Assembly (NCBI GenBank): GCA_963580285.1
Contig: OY757023.1
Location: 132,774,027 to 132,838,026 of the forward strand
Origin: Lucinisca nassula
Taxonomy: Eukaryota > Mollusca > Bivalvia > Lucinida > Lucinidae
Reading direction: 5' to 3'
DNA length: 64,000 nucleotides
In this document: piece by piece, positions 37,983 to 52,000 of the stretch
Layout: every line of letters starts with the position of its first letter
How positions within the stretch are numbered: the first letter of the stretch is position 1
Notes under the pieces: model-generated
What the model saw: only the letters and a program-made list of their open reading frames with translations
The model's database searches: none
Told to the model about the DNA's origin: nothing
Position numbers and translations under genes: made by a program

Positions 37983-40900
37983 TCGCTGCGTACAATAGAG
38001 GCCAAGAAAATTGACTTAGAAATTTTGGTGGTCGGCGTGTTGTGGGTACGAGAATCTCATTTTGGTCACTTTTACGTAGAAGCATGAAAATGGTGCCAAA
38101 ACGTGCCCATGCGTGTCCAACCAACTCATGAATATTGGAAAATTGTTTCTCTCAAATAGTTTTGGAGATATAAGGGTCCAAAGTTGAAGGAAATTGACCT
38201 TTCAAGGGCCATAACTCGAAACTCAATGAAGGAAGACAACTCCCATTTTACCCCATGGCACTTGGGTTAAGGGCGCATCATTTGGCACCAATTATAGGCC
38301 GATATCATGAAGTCACCTTTGCACCATTTAGGCACTATCATCCTATTGGTGTCCCGCCAAAACTTGAGGCCCTTATAACTCGCTTTTGTGTTTTGCGATT
38401 GAGCTGAAATTTTGCATGCTGCTAGTAGACCTCCGTGCCTAGTGGCTTGCAAAATTTCGTGCCGCTACGAAGCGTATCTTGTGAGTTATAAGTCTTCAAA
38501 CTTCGAGGAAATTAAAGTTTGTGCCTATTTTGCGGGAATACGAAATAAGATACAGAGGTGCAGTATGTATCCTTCAACAGGCATTTATGTGCCCTACCAT
38601 CGTGCAAAATCCCGGTAACACTGGGGCACGAGAAAGTGCCGAAATAAAGGACTCTTTTTCACATTGAGGGCTATGGGAAAAATGAAGAAAACGCCGCTAC
38701 TCAGCCTAGAGGGCGAATACAATAGCAAGCTTTACACCGTTAGTCCGTCCCAATAAAGTACGCCCTCGGGCCAAATTACAGATCGCTGCGTACAATAGAG
38801 GCCAAGAAAATTGACTTAGAAATTTTGGTGGTCGGCGTGTTGTGGGTACGAGAATCTCATTTTGGTCACTTTCACGTAGAAGCATGAAAATGGTGCCAAA
38901 ACGTGCCCATGCGTGTCCAACCAACTCATGAATATTGGAAAATTGTTTCTCTCAAATAGTTTTGGAGATATAAGGGTCCAAAGTTGAAGGAAATTGACCT
39001 TTCAAGGGCCATAACTCGAAACTCAATGAAGGAAGACAACTCCCATTTTACCCCATGGCACTTGGGTTAAGGGCGCATCATTTGGCACCAATTATAGGCC
39101 GATATCATGAAGTCACCTTTGCACCATTTAGGCACTATCATCCTATTGGTGTCCCGCCAAAACTTGAGGCCCTTATAACTCGCTTTTTTGTATTGCGATT
39201 GAGCTGAAATTTTGCATGCTGCTAGTAGACCTCAGTGCCTAGTGGCTTGCAAAATTTCGTGCCGCTACGAAGCGTATCTTGTGAGTTATAAGCCTTCAAA
39301 CTTCGAGGAAATTAAAGTTTGTGCCTATTTTGCGGGAATACGAAATAAGATACAGAGGTGCAGTATGTATCCTTCAACAGGCATTTATGTGCCCTACCAT
39401 CGTGCAAAATCCCGGTAACACTGGGGCACGAGAAAGTGCCGAAATAAAGGACTCTTTTTTACATTGAGGGCTATGGGAAAAATGAAGAAAACGCCGCTAC
39501 TCAGCCTAGAGGGCGAATACAATAGCAAGCTTTACACCGTTAGTCCGTCCCAATAAAGTACGCCCTCGGGTCAAATTACAGATCGCTGCGTACAATAGAG
39601 GCCAAGAAAATTGACTTAGAAATTTTGGTGGTCGGCGTGTTGTGGGTACGAGAATCTCATTTTGGTCACTTTTACGTAGAAGCATGAAAATGGTGCCAAA
39701 ACGTGCCCATGCGTGTCCAACCAACTCATGAATATTGGAAAATTGTTTCTCTCAAATAGTTTTGGAGATATAAGGGTCCAAAGTTGAAGGAAATTGACCT
39801 TTCAAGGGCCATAACTCGAAACTCAATGAAGGAAGACAACTCCCATTTTACCCCATGACACTTGGGTTAAGGGCGCATCATTTGGCACCAATTATAGGCC
39901 GATATCATGAAGTCACCTTTGCACCATTTAGGCACTATCATCCTATTGGTGTCCCGCCAAAACTTGAGGCCCTTATAACTCGCTTTTGTGTTTTGCGATT
40001 GAGCTGAAATTTTGCATGCTGCTAGTAGACCTCCGTGCCTAGTGGCTTGCAAAATTTCGTGCCGCTACGAAGCGTATCTTGTGAGTTATAAGTCTTCAAA
40101 CTTCGAGGAAATTAAAGTTTGTGCCTATTTTGCGGGAATACGAAATAAGATACAGAGGTGCAGTATGTATCCTTCAACAGGCATTTATGTGCCCTACCAT
40201 CGTGCAAAATCCCGGTAACACTGGGGCACGAGAAAGTGCCGAAATAAAGGACTCTTTTTCACATTGAGGGCTATGGGAAAAATGAAGAAAACGCCGCTAC
40301 TCAGCCTAGAGGGCGAATACAATAGCATGCTTTACACCGTTAGTCCGTCCCAATAAAGTACGCCCTCGGGCCAAATTACAGATCGCTGCGTACAATAGAG
40401 GCCAAGAAAATTGACTTAGAAATTTTGGTGGTCGGCGTGTTGTGGGTACGAGAATCTCATTTTGGTCACTTTCACGTAGAAGCATGAAAATGGTGCCAAA
40501 ACGTGCCCATGCGTGTCCAACCAACTCATGAATATTGGAAAATTGTTTCTCTCAAATAGTTTTGGAGATATAAGGGTCCAAAGTTGAAGGAAATTGACCT
40601 TTCAAGGGCCATAACTCGAAACTCAATGAAGGAAGACAACTCCCATTTTACCCCATGGCACTTGGGTTAAGGGCGCATCATTTGGCACCAATTATAGGCC
40701 GATATCATGAAGTCACCTTTGCACCATTTAGGCACTATCATCCTATTGGTGTCCCGCCAAAACTTGAGGCCCTTATAACTCGCTTTTGTGTATTGCGATT
40801 GAGCTGAAATTTTGCATGCTGCTAGTAGACCTCAGTGCCTAGTGGCTTGCAAAATTTCGTGCCGCTACGAAGCGTATCTTGTGAGTTATAAGCCTTCAAA

Positions 40901-41182
40901 CTTCGAGGAAATTAAAGTTTGTGCCTATTTTGCGGGAATACGAAATAAGATACAGAGGTGCAGTATGTATCCTTCAACAGGCATTTATGTGCCCTACCAT
41001 CGTGCAAAATCCCGGTAACACTGGGGCACGAGAAAGTGCCGAAATAAAGGACTCTTTTTTACATTGAGGGCTATGGGAAAAATGAAGAAAACGCCGCTAC
41101 TCAGCCTAGAGGGCGAATACAATAGCAAGCTTTACACCGTTAGTCCGTCCCAATAAAGTACGCCCTCGGGTCAAATTACAGA
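37983..41182. repeat. 1,600-bp dimer, two copies
   Basis: Monomers 49 and 51 share cttttacg, tgttttgcg, cctccgtg, agtcttcaa and tttttcacatt; monomers 50 and 52 share gggtcaaat near 39570 and 41170. The order 49-50 / 51-52 gives a 1,600-bp dimer. Copy-specific changes are cttttttgta near 39186, ccatgacac near 39856, and agcatgctt near 40325, which destroys the HindIII site of that monomer. Confidence 0.85.
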
Positions 41183-41982
41183 TCGCTGCGTACAATAGAG
41201 GCCAAGAAAATTGACTTAGAAATTTTGGTGGTCGGCGTGTTGTGGGTACGAGAATCTCATTTTGGTCACTTTTACGTAGAAGCATGAAAATGGTGCCAAA
41301 ACGTGCCCATGCGTGTCCAACCAACTCATGAATATTGGAAAATTGTTTCTCTCAAATAGTTTTGGAGATATAAGGGTCCAAAGTTGAAGGAAATTGACCT
41401 TTTAAGGGCCATAACTCGAAACTCAATGAAGGAAGAAAACTCCCATTTTACCCCAAGGCACTTGGGTTAAGGGCGCATCATTTGGCACCAATTATAGGCC
41501 GATATCATGAAGTCACCTTTGCACCATTTAGGCACTATCATCCTATTGGTGTCCCACCAAAACTTGAGGCCCTTATAACTCGCTTTTGTGTATTGCGATT
41601 GAGCTGAAATTTTGCATGCTGCTAGTAGACCTCAGTGCCTAGTGGCTTGCAAAATTTCGTGCCGCTACAAAGCGTATCTTGTGAGTTATAAGCCTTCAAA
41701 CTTCGAGGAAATTAAAGTTTGTACCTATTTTGCGGGAATACGAAATAAGATACAGAGGTGCAGTATGTATCCTTCAACAGGCATTTATGTGCCCTACCAT
41801 CGTGCAAAATCCCGGTAACACTGGGGCACGAGAAAGTGCCGAAATAAAGGACTCTTTTTTACATTGAGGGCTATGGGAAAAATGAAGAAAACGCCGCTAC
41901 TCAGCCTAGAGGGCGAATACAATAGCAAGCTTTACACCGTTAGTCCGTCCCAATAAAGTACGCCCTCGGGTCAAATTACATA
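41183..41982. repeat. Monomer 53, unusually diverged
   Basis: It carries more private changes than its neighbours: ccttttaagg near 41400, gaagaaaac near 41434, ccaaggcac near 41456 (NcoI lost), cccaccaaa near 41556, ctacaaagc near 41668, gtacctat near 41722 and ttacatatcg near 41979. It shares gggtcaaat with the preceding dimer. The next copy shares ccaaggcac. Confidence 0.8.
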
Positions 41983-42670
41983 TCGCTGCGTACAATAGAG
42001 GCCAAGAAAATTGACTTAGAAATTTTGGTGGTCGGCGTGTTGTGGGTACGAGAATCTCATTTTGGTCACTTTTACGTAGAAGCATGAAAATGGTGCCAAA
42101 ACGTGCCCATACGTGTCCAACCAACTCATGAATATTGGAAAATTGTTTCTCTCAAATAGTTTTGGAGATATAAGGGTCCAAAGTTGAAGGAAATTGACCT
42201 TTCAAGGGCCATAACTCGAAACTCAATGAAGGAAGACAACTCCCATTTTACCCCAAGGCACTTGGGTTAAGGGCGCATCATTTGGCACCAATTATAGGCC
42301 GATATCATGAAGTCACCTTTGCACCATTTAGGCACTATCATCCTATTGGTGTCCCGCCAGCGTATCTTGTGAGTTATAAGCCTTCAAACTTCGAGGAAAT
42401 TAAAGTTTGTGCCTATTTTGCGGGAATACGAAATAAGATACAGAGGTGCAGTATGTATCCTTCAACAGGCATTTATGTGCCCTACCATCGTGCAAAATCC
42501 CGGTAACACTGGGGCACGAGAAAGTGCCGAAATAAAGGACTCTTTTTTACATTGAGGGCTATGGGAAAAATGAAGAAAACGCCGCTACTCAGCCTAGAGG
42601 GCGAATACAATAGCAAGCTTTACACCGTTAGTCCGTCCCAATAAAGTACGCCCTCGGGCCAAATTACAGA
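41983..42670. repeat. 688-bp monomer with 112-bp deletion, copy 1
   Basis: At 42359/42360 the sequence passes from cccgcca straight to gcgtatc, removing monomer positions 378-489 (1-bp ambiguity). The deletion takes out module C, the left outer arm and the entire stem-loop. Left markers (cttttacg, catacgtg, ccaaggcac) tie it to monomer 53, unlike the other two 688-bp copies. Confidence 0.93.
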
Positions 42671-45600
42671 TCGCTGCGTACAATAGAGGCCAAGAAAATT
42701 GACTTAGAAATTTTGGTGGTCGGCGTGTTGTGGGTACGAGAATCTCATTTTGGTCACTTTCACGTAGAATCATGAAAATGGTGCCAAAACGTGCCCATGC
42801 GTGTCCAACCAACTCATGAATATTGGAAAATTGTTTCTCTCAAATAGTTTTGGAGATATAAGGGTCCAAAGTTGAAGGAAATTGACCTTTCAAGGGCCAT
42901 AACTCGAAACTCAATGAAGGAAGACAACTCCCATTTTACCCCATGGCACTTGGGTTAAGGGCGCATCATTTGGCACCAATTATAGGCCGATATCATGAAG
43001 TCACCTTTGCACCATTTAGGCACTATCATCCTATTGGTGTCCCGCCAAAACTTGAGGCCCTTATAACTCGCTTTTGTGTATTGCGATTGAGCTGAAATTT
43101 TGCATGCTGCTAGTAGACCTCAGTGCCTAGTGGCTTGCAAAATTTCGTGCCGCTACGAAGCGTATCTTGTGAGTTATAAGCCTTCAAACTTCGAGGAAAT
43201 TAAAGTTTGTGCCTATTTTGCGGGAATACGAAATAAGATACAGAGGTGCAGTATGTATCCTTCAACAGGCATTTATGTGCCCTACCATCGTGCAAAATCC
43301 CGGTAACACTGGGGCACGAGAAAGTGCCGAAATAAAGGACTCTTTTTTACATTGAGGGCTATGGGAAAAATGAAGAAAACGCCGCTACTCAGCCTAGAGG
43401 GCGAATACAATAGCAAGCTTTACACCGTTAGTCCGTCCCAATAAAGTACGCCCTCGGGCCAAATTACAGATCGCTGCGTACAATAGAGGCCAAGAAAATT
43501 GACTTAGAAATTTTGGTGGTCGGCGTGTTGTGGGTACGAGAATCTCATTTTGGTCACTTTCACGTAGAAGCATGAAAATGGTGCCAAAACGTGCCCATGC
43601 GTGTCCAACCAACTCATGAATATTGGAAAATTGTTTCTCTCAAATAGTTTTGGAGATATAAGGGTCCAAAGTTGAAGGAAATTGACCTTTCAAGGGCCAT
43701 AACTCGAAACTCAATGAAGGAAGACAACTCCCATTTTACCCCATGGCACTTGGGTTAAGGGCGCATCATTTGGCACCAATTATAGGCCGATATCATGAAG
43801 TCATCTTTGCACCATTTAGGCACTATCATCCTATTGGTGTCCCACCAAAACTTGAGGCCCTTATAACTCGCTTTTGTGTACTGCGATTGAGCTGAAATTT
43901 TGCATGCTACTAGTAGACCTCAGTGCCTAGTGGCTTGCAAAATTTCGTGCCGCTACGAAGCGTATCTTGTGAGTTATAAGCCTTCAAACTTCGAGGAAAT
44001 TAAAGTTTGTGCCTATTTTGCGGGAATACGAAATAAGATACAGAGGTGCAGTATGTATCCTTCAACAGGCATTTATGTGCCCTACCATCGTGCAAAATCC
44101 CGGTAACACTGGGGCACGAGAAAGTGCCGAAATAAAGGACTCTTTTTTACATTGAGGGCTATGGGAAAAATGAAGAAAACGCCGCTACTCAGCCTAGAGG
44201 GCGAATACAATAGCAAGCTTTACACCGTTAGTCCGTCCCAATAAAGTACGCCCTCGGGCCAAATTACAGATCGCTGCGTACAATAGAGGCCAAGAAAATT
44301 GACTTAGAAATTTTGGTGGTCGGCGTGTTGTGGGTACGAGAATCTCATTTTGGTCACTTTCACGTAGAAGCATGAAAATGGTGCCAAAACGTGCCCATGC
44401 GTGTCCAACCAACTCATGAATATTGGAAAATTGTTTCTCTCAAATAGTTTTGGAGATATAAGGGTCCAAAGTTGAAGGAAATTGACCTTTCAAGGGCCAT
44501 AACTCGAAACTCAATGAAGGAAGACAACTCCCATTTTACCCCATGGCACTTGGGTTAAGGGCGCATCATTTGGCACCAATTATAGGCCGATATCATGAAG
44601 TCACCTTTGCACCATTTAGGCACTATCATCCTATTGGTGTCCCGCCAAAACTTGAGGCCCTTATAACTCGCTTTTGTGTATTGCGATTGAGCTGAAATTT
44701 TGCATGCTGCTAGTAGACCTCAGTGCCTAGTGGCTTGCAAAATTTCGTGCCGCTACGAAGCGTATCTTGTGAGTTATAAGCCTTCAAACTTCGAGGAAAT
44801 TAAAGTTTGTGCCTATTTTGCGGGAATACGAAATAAGATACAGAGGTGCAGTATGTATCCTTCAACAGGCATTTATGTGCCCTACCATCGTGCAAAATCC
44901 CGGTAACACTGGGGCACGAGAAAGTGCCGAAATAAAGGACTCTTTTTTACATTGAGGGCTATGGGAAAAATGAAGAAAACGCCGCTACTCAGCCTAGAGG
45001 GCGAACACAATAGCAAGCTTTACACCGTTAGTCCGTCCCAATAAAGTACGCCCTCGGGCCAAATTACAGATCGCTGCGTACAATAGAGGCCAAGAAAATT
45101 GACTTAGAAATTTTGGTGGTCGGCGTGTTGTGGGTACGAGAATCTCATTTTGGTCACTTTCACGTAGAAGCATGAAAATGGTGCCAAAACGTGCCCATGC
45201 GTGTCCAACCAACTCATGAATATTGGAAAATTGTTTCTCTCAAATAGTTTTGGAGATATAAGGGTCCAAAGTTGAAGGAAATTGACTTTTCAAGGGCCAT
45301 AACTCGAAACTCAATGAAGGAAGACAACTCCCATTTTACCCCATGGCACTTGGGTTAAGGGCGCATCATTTGGCACCAATTATAGGCCGATATCATGAAG
45401 TCACCTTTGCACCATTTAGGCACTATCATCCTATTGGTGTCCCGCCAAAACTTGAGGCCCTTATAACTCGCTTTTGTGTATTGCGATTGAGCTGAAATTT
45501 TGCATGCTGCTAGTAGACCTCAGTGCCTAGTGGCTTGCAAAATTTCGTGCCGCTACGAAGCGTATCTTGTGAGTTATAAGCCTTCAAACTTCGAGGAAAT

Positions 45601-48600
45601 TAAAGTTTGTGCCTATTTTGCGGGAATACGAAATAAGATACAGAGGTGCAGTATGTATCCTTCAACAGGCATTTATGTGCCCTACCATCGTGCAAAATCC
45701 CGGTAACACTGGGGCACGAGAAAGTGCCGAAATAAAGGACTCTTTTTTACATTGAGGGCTATGGGAAAAATGAAGAAAACGCCGCTACTCAGCCTAGAGG
45801 GCGAATACAATAGCAAGCTTTACACCGTTAGTCCGTCCCAATAAAGTACGCCCTCGGGCCAAATTACAGATCGCTGCGTACAATAGAGGCCAAGAAAATT
45901 GACTTAGAAATTTTGGTGGTCGGCGTGTTGTGGGTACGAGAATCTCATTTTGGTCACTTTCACGTAGAAGCATGAAAATGGTGCCAAAACGTGCCCATGC
46001 GTGTCCAACCAACTCATGAATATTGGAAAATTGTTTCTCTCAAATAGTTTTGGAGATATAAGGGTCCAAAGTTGAAGGAAATTGACCTTTCAAGGGCCAT
46101 AACTCGAAACTCAATGAAGGAAGACAACTCCCATTTTACCCCATGGCACTTGGGTTAAGGGCGCATCATTTGGCACCAATTATAGGCCGATATCATGAAG
46201 TCATCTTTGCACCATTTAGGCACTATCATCCTATTGGTGTCCCACCAAAACTTGAGGCCCTTATAACTCGCTTTTTTGTATTGCGATTGAGCTGAAATTT
46301 TGCATGCTGCTAGTAGACCTCAGTGCCTAGTGGCTTGCAAAATTTCGTGCCGCTACGAAGCGTATCTTGTGAGTTATAAGCCTTCAAACTTCGAGGAAAT
46401 TAAAGTTTGTGCCTATTTTGCGGGAATACGAAATAAGATACAGAGGTGCAGTATGTATCCTTCAACAGGCATTTATGTGCCCTACCATCGTGCAAAATCC
46501 CGGTAACACTGGGGCACGAGAAAGTGCCGAAATAAAGGACTCTTTTTTACATTGAGGGCTATGGGAAAAATGAAGAAAACGCCGCTACTCAGCCTAGAGG
46601 GCGAATACAATAGCAAGCTTTACACCGTTAGTCCGTCCCAATAAAGTACGCCCTCGGGCCAAATTACAGATCGCTGCGTACAATAGAGGCCAAGAAAATT
46701 GACTTAGAAATTTTGGTGGTCGGCGTGTTGTGGGTACGAGAATCTCATTTTGGTCACTTTCACGTAGAAGCATGTAAATGGTGCCAAAACGTGCCCATGC
46801 GTGTCCAACCAACTCATGAATATTGGAAAATTGTTTCTCTCAAATAGTTTTGGAGATATAAGGGTCCAAAGTTGAAGGAAATTGACCTTTCAAGGGCCAT
46901 AACTCGAAACTCAATGAAGGAAGACAACTCCCATTTTACCCCATGGCACTTGGGTTAAGGGCGCATCATTTGGCACCAATTATAGGCCGATATCATGAAG
47001 TCACCTTTGCACCATTTAGGCACTATCATCCTATTGGTGTCCCGCCAAAACTTGAGGCCCTTATAACTCGCTTTTGTGTATTGCGATTGAGCTGAAGTTT
47101 TGCATGCTGCTAGTAGACCTCAGTGCCTAGTGGCTTGCAAAATTTCGTGCCGCTACGAAGCGTATCTTGTGAGTTATAAGCCTTCAAACTCCAAGGAAAT
47201 TAAAGTTTGTGTCTATTTTGCGGGAATACGAAATAAGATACAGAGGTGCAGTATGTATCCTTCAACAGGCATTTATGTGCCCTACCATCGTGCAAAATCC
47301 CGGTAACACTGGGGCACGAGAAAGTGCCGAAATAAAGGACTCCTTTTTACATTAAGGGCTATGGGAAAAATGAAGAAAACGCCGCTACTCAGCCTAGAGG
47401 GCGAATACAATAGCAAGCTTTACACCGTTAGTCCGTCCCAGTAAAGTACGCCCTCGGGCCAAATTACAGATCGCTGCGTACAATAGAGGCCAAGAAAATT
47501 GACTTAGAAATTTTGGTGGTCGGCGTGTTGTGGGTACGAGAATCTCATTTTGGTCACTTTCACGTAGAAGCATGAAAATGGTGCCAAAACGTGCCCATGC
47601 GTGTCCAACCAACTCATGAATATTGGAAAATTGTTTCTCTCAAATAGTTTTGGAGATATAAGGGTCCAAAGTTGAAGGAAATTGACCTTTCAAGGGCCAT
47701 AACTCGAAACTCAATGAAGGAAGACAACTCCCATTTTACCCCATGGCACTTGGGTTAAGGGCGCATCATTTGGCACCAATTATAGGCCGATATCATGAAG
47801 TCACCTTTGCACCATTTAGGCACTATCATCCTATTGGTGTCCCGCCAAAACTTGAGGCCCTTATAACTCGCTTTTGTGTATTGCGATTGAGCTGAAATTT
47901 TGCATGCTGCTAGTAGACCTCAGTGCCTAGTGGCTTGCAAAATTTCGTGCCGCTACGAAGCGTATCTTGTGAGTTATAAGCCTTCAAACTTCGAGGAAAT
48001 TAAAGTTTGTGCCTATTTTGCGGGAATACGAAATAAGATACAGAGGTGCAGTATGTATCCTTCAACAGGCATTTATGTGCCCTACCATCGTGCAAAATCC
48101 CGGTAACACTGGGGCACGAGAAAGTGCCGAAATAAAGGACTCTTTTTTACATTGAGGGCTATGGGAAAAATGAAGAAAACGCCGCTACTCAGCCTAGAGG
48201 GCGAATACAATAGCAAGCTTTACACCGTTAGTCCGTCCCAATAAAGTACGCCCTCGGGCCAAATTACAGATCGCTGCGTACAATAGAGGCCAAGAAAATT
48301 GACTTAGAAATTTTGGTGGTCGGCGTGTTGTGGGTACGAGAATCTCATTTTGGTCACTTTCACGTAGAAGCATGAAAATGGTGCCAAAACGTGCCCATGC
48401 GTGTCCAACCAACTCATGAATATTGGAAAATTGTTTCTCTCAAATAGTTTTGGAGATATAAGGGTCCAAAGTTGAAGGAAATTGACCTTTCAAGGGCCAT
48501 AACTCGAAACTCAATGAAGGAAGACAACTCCCATTTTACCCCATGGCACTTGGGTTAAGGGCGCATCATTTGGCACCAATTATAGGCCGATATCATGAAG

Positions 48601-49070
48601 TCACCTTTGCACCATTTAGGCACTATCATCCTATTGGTGTCCCGCCAAAACTTGAGGCCCTTATAACTCGCTTTTGTGTATTGCGATTGAGCTGAAATTT
48701 TGCATGCTGCTAGTAGACCTCAGTGCCTAGTGGCTTGCAAAATTTCGTGCCGCTAGGAAGCGTATCTTGTGAGTTATAAGCCTTCAAACTCCAAGGAAAT
48801 TAAAGTTTGTGTCTATTTTGCGGGAATACGAAATAAGATACAGAGGTGCAGTATGTATCCTTCAACAGGCATTTATGTGCCCTACCATCGTGCAAAATCC
48901 CGGTAACACTGGGGCACGAGAAAGTGCCGAAATAAAGGACTCTTTTTTACATTGAGGGCTATGGGAAAAATGAAGAAAACGCCGCTACTCAGCCTAGAGG
49001 GCGAATACAATAGCAAGCTTTACACCGTTAGTCCGTCCCAATAAAGTACGCCCTCGGGCCAAATTACAGA
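42671..49070. repeat. Monomers 55-62, near consensus with a few marked copies
   Basis: Eight 800-bp copies. Monomers 56 and 59 (43471, 45871) share tcatctttg and cccaccaaa, 2,400 bp apart. Monomer 60 (46671) has ccaaggaaat, gtctatttt, tcctttttacattaag and cagtaaag, the class seen again at 49871 and 55359; monomer 62 (48271) has only the first two plus ctaggaag near 48755, so it is a partial or hybrid member. Confidence 0.85.
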
Positions 49071-52000
49071 TCGCTGCGTACAATAGAGGCCAAGAAAATT
49101 GACTTAGAAATTTTGGTGGTCGGCGTGTTGTGGGTACGAGAATCTCATTTCGGTCACTTTCACGTAGAAGCATGAAAATGGTGCCAAAACGTGCCCATGC
49201 GTGTCCAACCAACTCATGAATATTGGAAAATTGTTTCTCTCAAATAGTTTTGGAGATATAAGGGTCCAAAGTTGAAGGAAATTGACCTTTCAAGGGCCAT
49301 AACTCGAAACTCAATGAAGGAAGACAACTCCCATTTTACCCCATGGCACTTGGGTTAAGGGCGCATCATTTGGCACCAATTATAGGCCGATATCATGAAG
49401 TCACCTTTGCACCATTTAGGCACTATCATCCTATTGGTGTCCCGCCAAAACTTGAGGCCCTTATAACTCGCTTTTTTGTATTGCGATTGAGCTGAAATTT
49501 TGCATGCTGCTAGTAGACCTCAGTGCCTAGTGGCTTGCAAAATTTCGTGCCGCTACGAAGCGTATCTTGTGAGTTATAAGCCTTCAAACTTCGAGGAAAT
49601 TAAAGTTTGTGCCTATTTTGCGGGAATACGAAATAAGATACAGAGGTGCAGTATGTATCCTTCAACAGGCATTTATGTGCCCTACCATCGTGCAAAATCC
49701 CGGTAACACTGGGGCACGAGAAAGTGCCGAAATAAAGGACTCTTTTTTACATTGAGGGCTATGGGAAAAATGAAGAAAACGCCGCTACTCAGCCTAGAGG
49801 GCGAATACAATAGCAAGCTTTACACCGTTAGTCCGTCCCAATAAAGTACGCCCTCGGGCCAAATTACAGATCGCTGCGTACAATAGAGGCCAAGAAAATT
49901 GACTTAGAAATTTTGGTGGTCGGCGTGTTGTGGGTACGAGAATCTCATTTTGGTCACTTTCACGTAGAAGCATGAAAATGGTGCCAAAACGTGCCCATGC
50001 GTGTCCAACCAACTCATGAATATTGGAAAATTGTTTCTCTCAAATAGTTTTGGAGATATAAGGGTCCAAAGTTGAAGGAAATTGACCTTTCAAGGGCCAT
50101 AACTCGAAACTCAATGAAGGAAGACAACTCCCATTTTACCCCATGGCACTTGGGTTAAGGGCGCATCATTTGGCACCAATTATAGGCCGATATCATGAAG
50201 TCACCTTTGCACCATTTAGGCACTATCATCCTATTGGTGTCCCGCCAAAACTTGAGGCCCTTATAACTCGCTTTTGTGTATTGCGATTGAGCTGAAATTT
50301 TGCATGCTGCTAGTAGACCTCAGTGCCTAGTGGCTTGCAAAATTTCGTGCCGCTACGAAGCGTATCTTGTGAGTTATAAGCCTTCAAACTCCAAGGAAAT
50401 TAAAGTTTGTGTCTATTTTGCGGGAATACGAAATAAGATACAGAGGTGCAGTATGTATCCTTCAACAGGCATTTATGTGCCCTACCATCGTGCAAAATCT
50501 CGGTAACACTGGGGCACGAGAAAGTGCCGAAATAAAGGACTCCTTTTTACATTAAGGGCTATGGGAAAAATGAAGAAAACGCCGCTACTCAGCCTAGAGG
50601 GCGAATACAATAGCAAGCTTTACACCGTTAGTCCGTCCCAGTAAAGTACGCCCTCGGGCCAAATTACAGATCGCTGCGTACAATAGAGGCCAAGAAAATT
50701 GACTTAGAAATTTTGGTGGTCGGCGTGTTGTGGGTACGAGAATCTCATTTTGGTCACTTTCACGTAGAAGCATGAAAATGGTGCCAAAACGTGCCCATGC
50801 GTGTCCAACCAACTCATGAATATTGGAAAATTGTTTCTCTCAAATAGTTTTGGAGATATAAGGGTCCAAAGTTGAAGGAAATTGACCTTTCAAGGGCCAT
50901 AACTCGAAACTCAATGAAGGAAGACAACTCCCATTTTACCCCATGGCACTTGGGTTAAGTGCGCATCATTTGGCACCAATTATAGGCCGATATCATGAAG
51001 TCACCTTTGCACCATTTAGGCACTATCATCCTATTGGTGTCCCGCCAGCGTATCTTGTGAGTTATAAGCCTTCAAACTTCGAGGAAATTAAAGTTTGTGC
51101 CTATTTTGCGGGAATACGAAATAAGATACAGAGGTGCAGTATGTATCCTTCAACAGGCATTTATGTGCCCTACCATCGTGCAAAATCCCGGTAACACTGG
51201 GGCACGAGAAAGTGCCGAAATAAAGGACCCTTTTTTACATTGAGGGCTATGGGAAAAATGAAGAAAACGCCGCTACTCAGCCTAGAGGGCGAATACAATA
51301 GCAAGCTTTACACCGTTAGTCCGTCCCAATAAAGTACGCCCTCGGGCCAAATTACAGATCGCTGCGTACAATAGAGGCCAAGAAAATTGACTTAGAAATT
51401 TTGGTGGTCGGCGTGTTGTGGGTACGAGAATCTCATTTCGGTCACTTTCACGTAGAAGCATGAAAATGGTGCCAAAACGTGCCCATGCGTGTCCAACCAA
51501 CTCATGAATATTGGAAAATTGTTTCTCTCAAATAGTTTTGGAGATATAAGGGTCCAAAGTTGAAGGAAATTGACCTTTCAAGGGCCATAACTCGAAACTC
51601 AATGAAGGAAGACAACTCCCATTTTACCCCATGGCACTTGGGTTAAGGGCGCATCATTTGGCACCAATTATAGGCCGATATCATGAAGTCACCTTTGCAC
51701 CATTTAGGCACTATCATCCTATTGGTGTCCCGCCAAAACTTGAGGCCCTTATAACTCGCTTTTTTGTATTGCGATTGAGCTGAAATTTTGCATGCTGCTA
51801 GTAGACCTCAGTGCCTAGTGGCTTGCAAAATTTCGTGCCGCTACGAAGCGTATCTTGTGAGTTATAAGCCTTCAAACTTCGAGGAAATTAAAGTTTGTGC
51901 CTATTTTGCGGGAATACGAAATAAGATACAGAGGTGCAGTATGTATCCTTCAACAGGCATTTATGTGCCCTACCATCGTGCAAAATCCCGGTAACACTGG

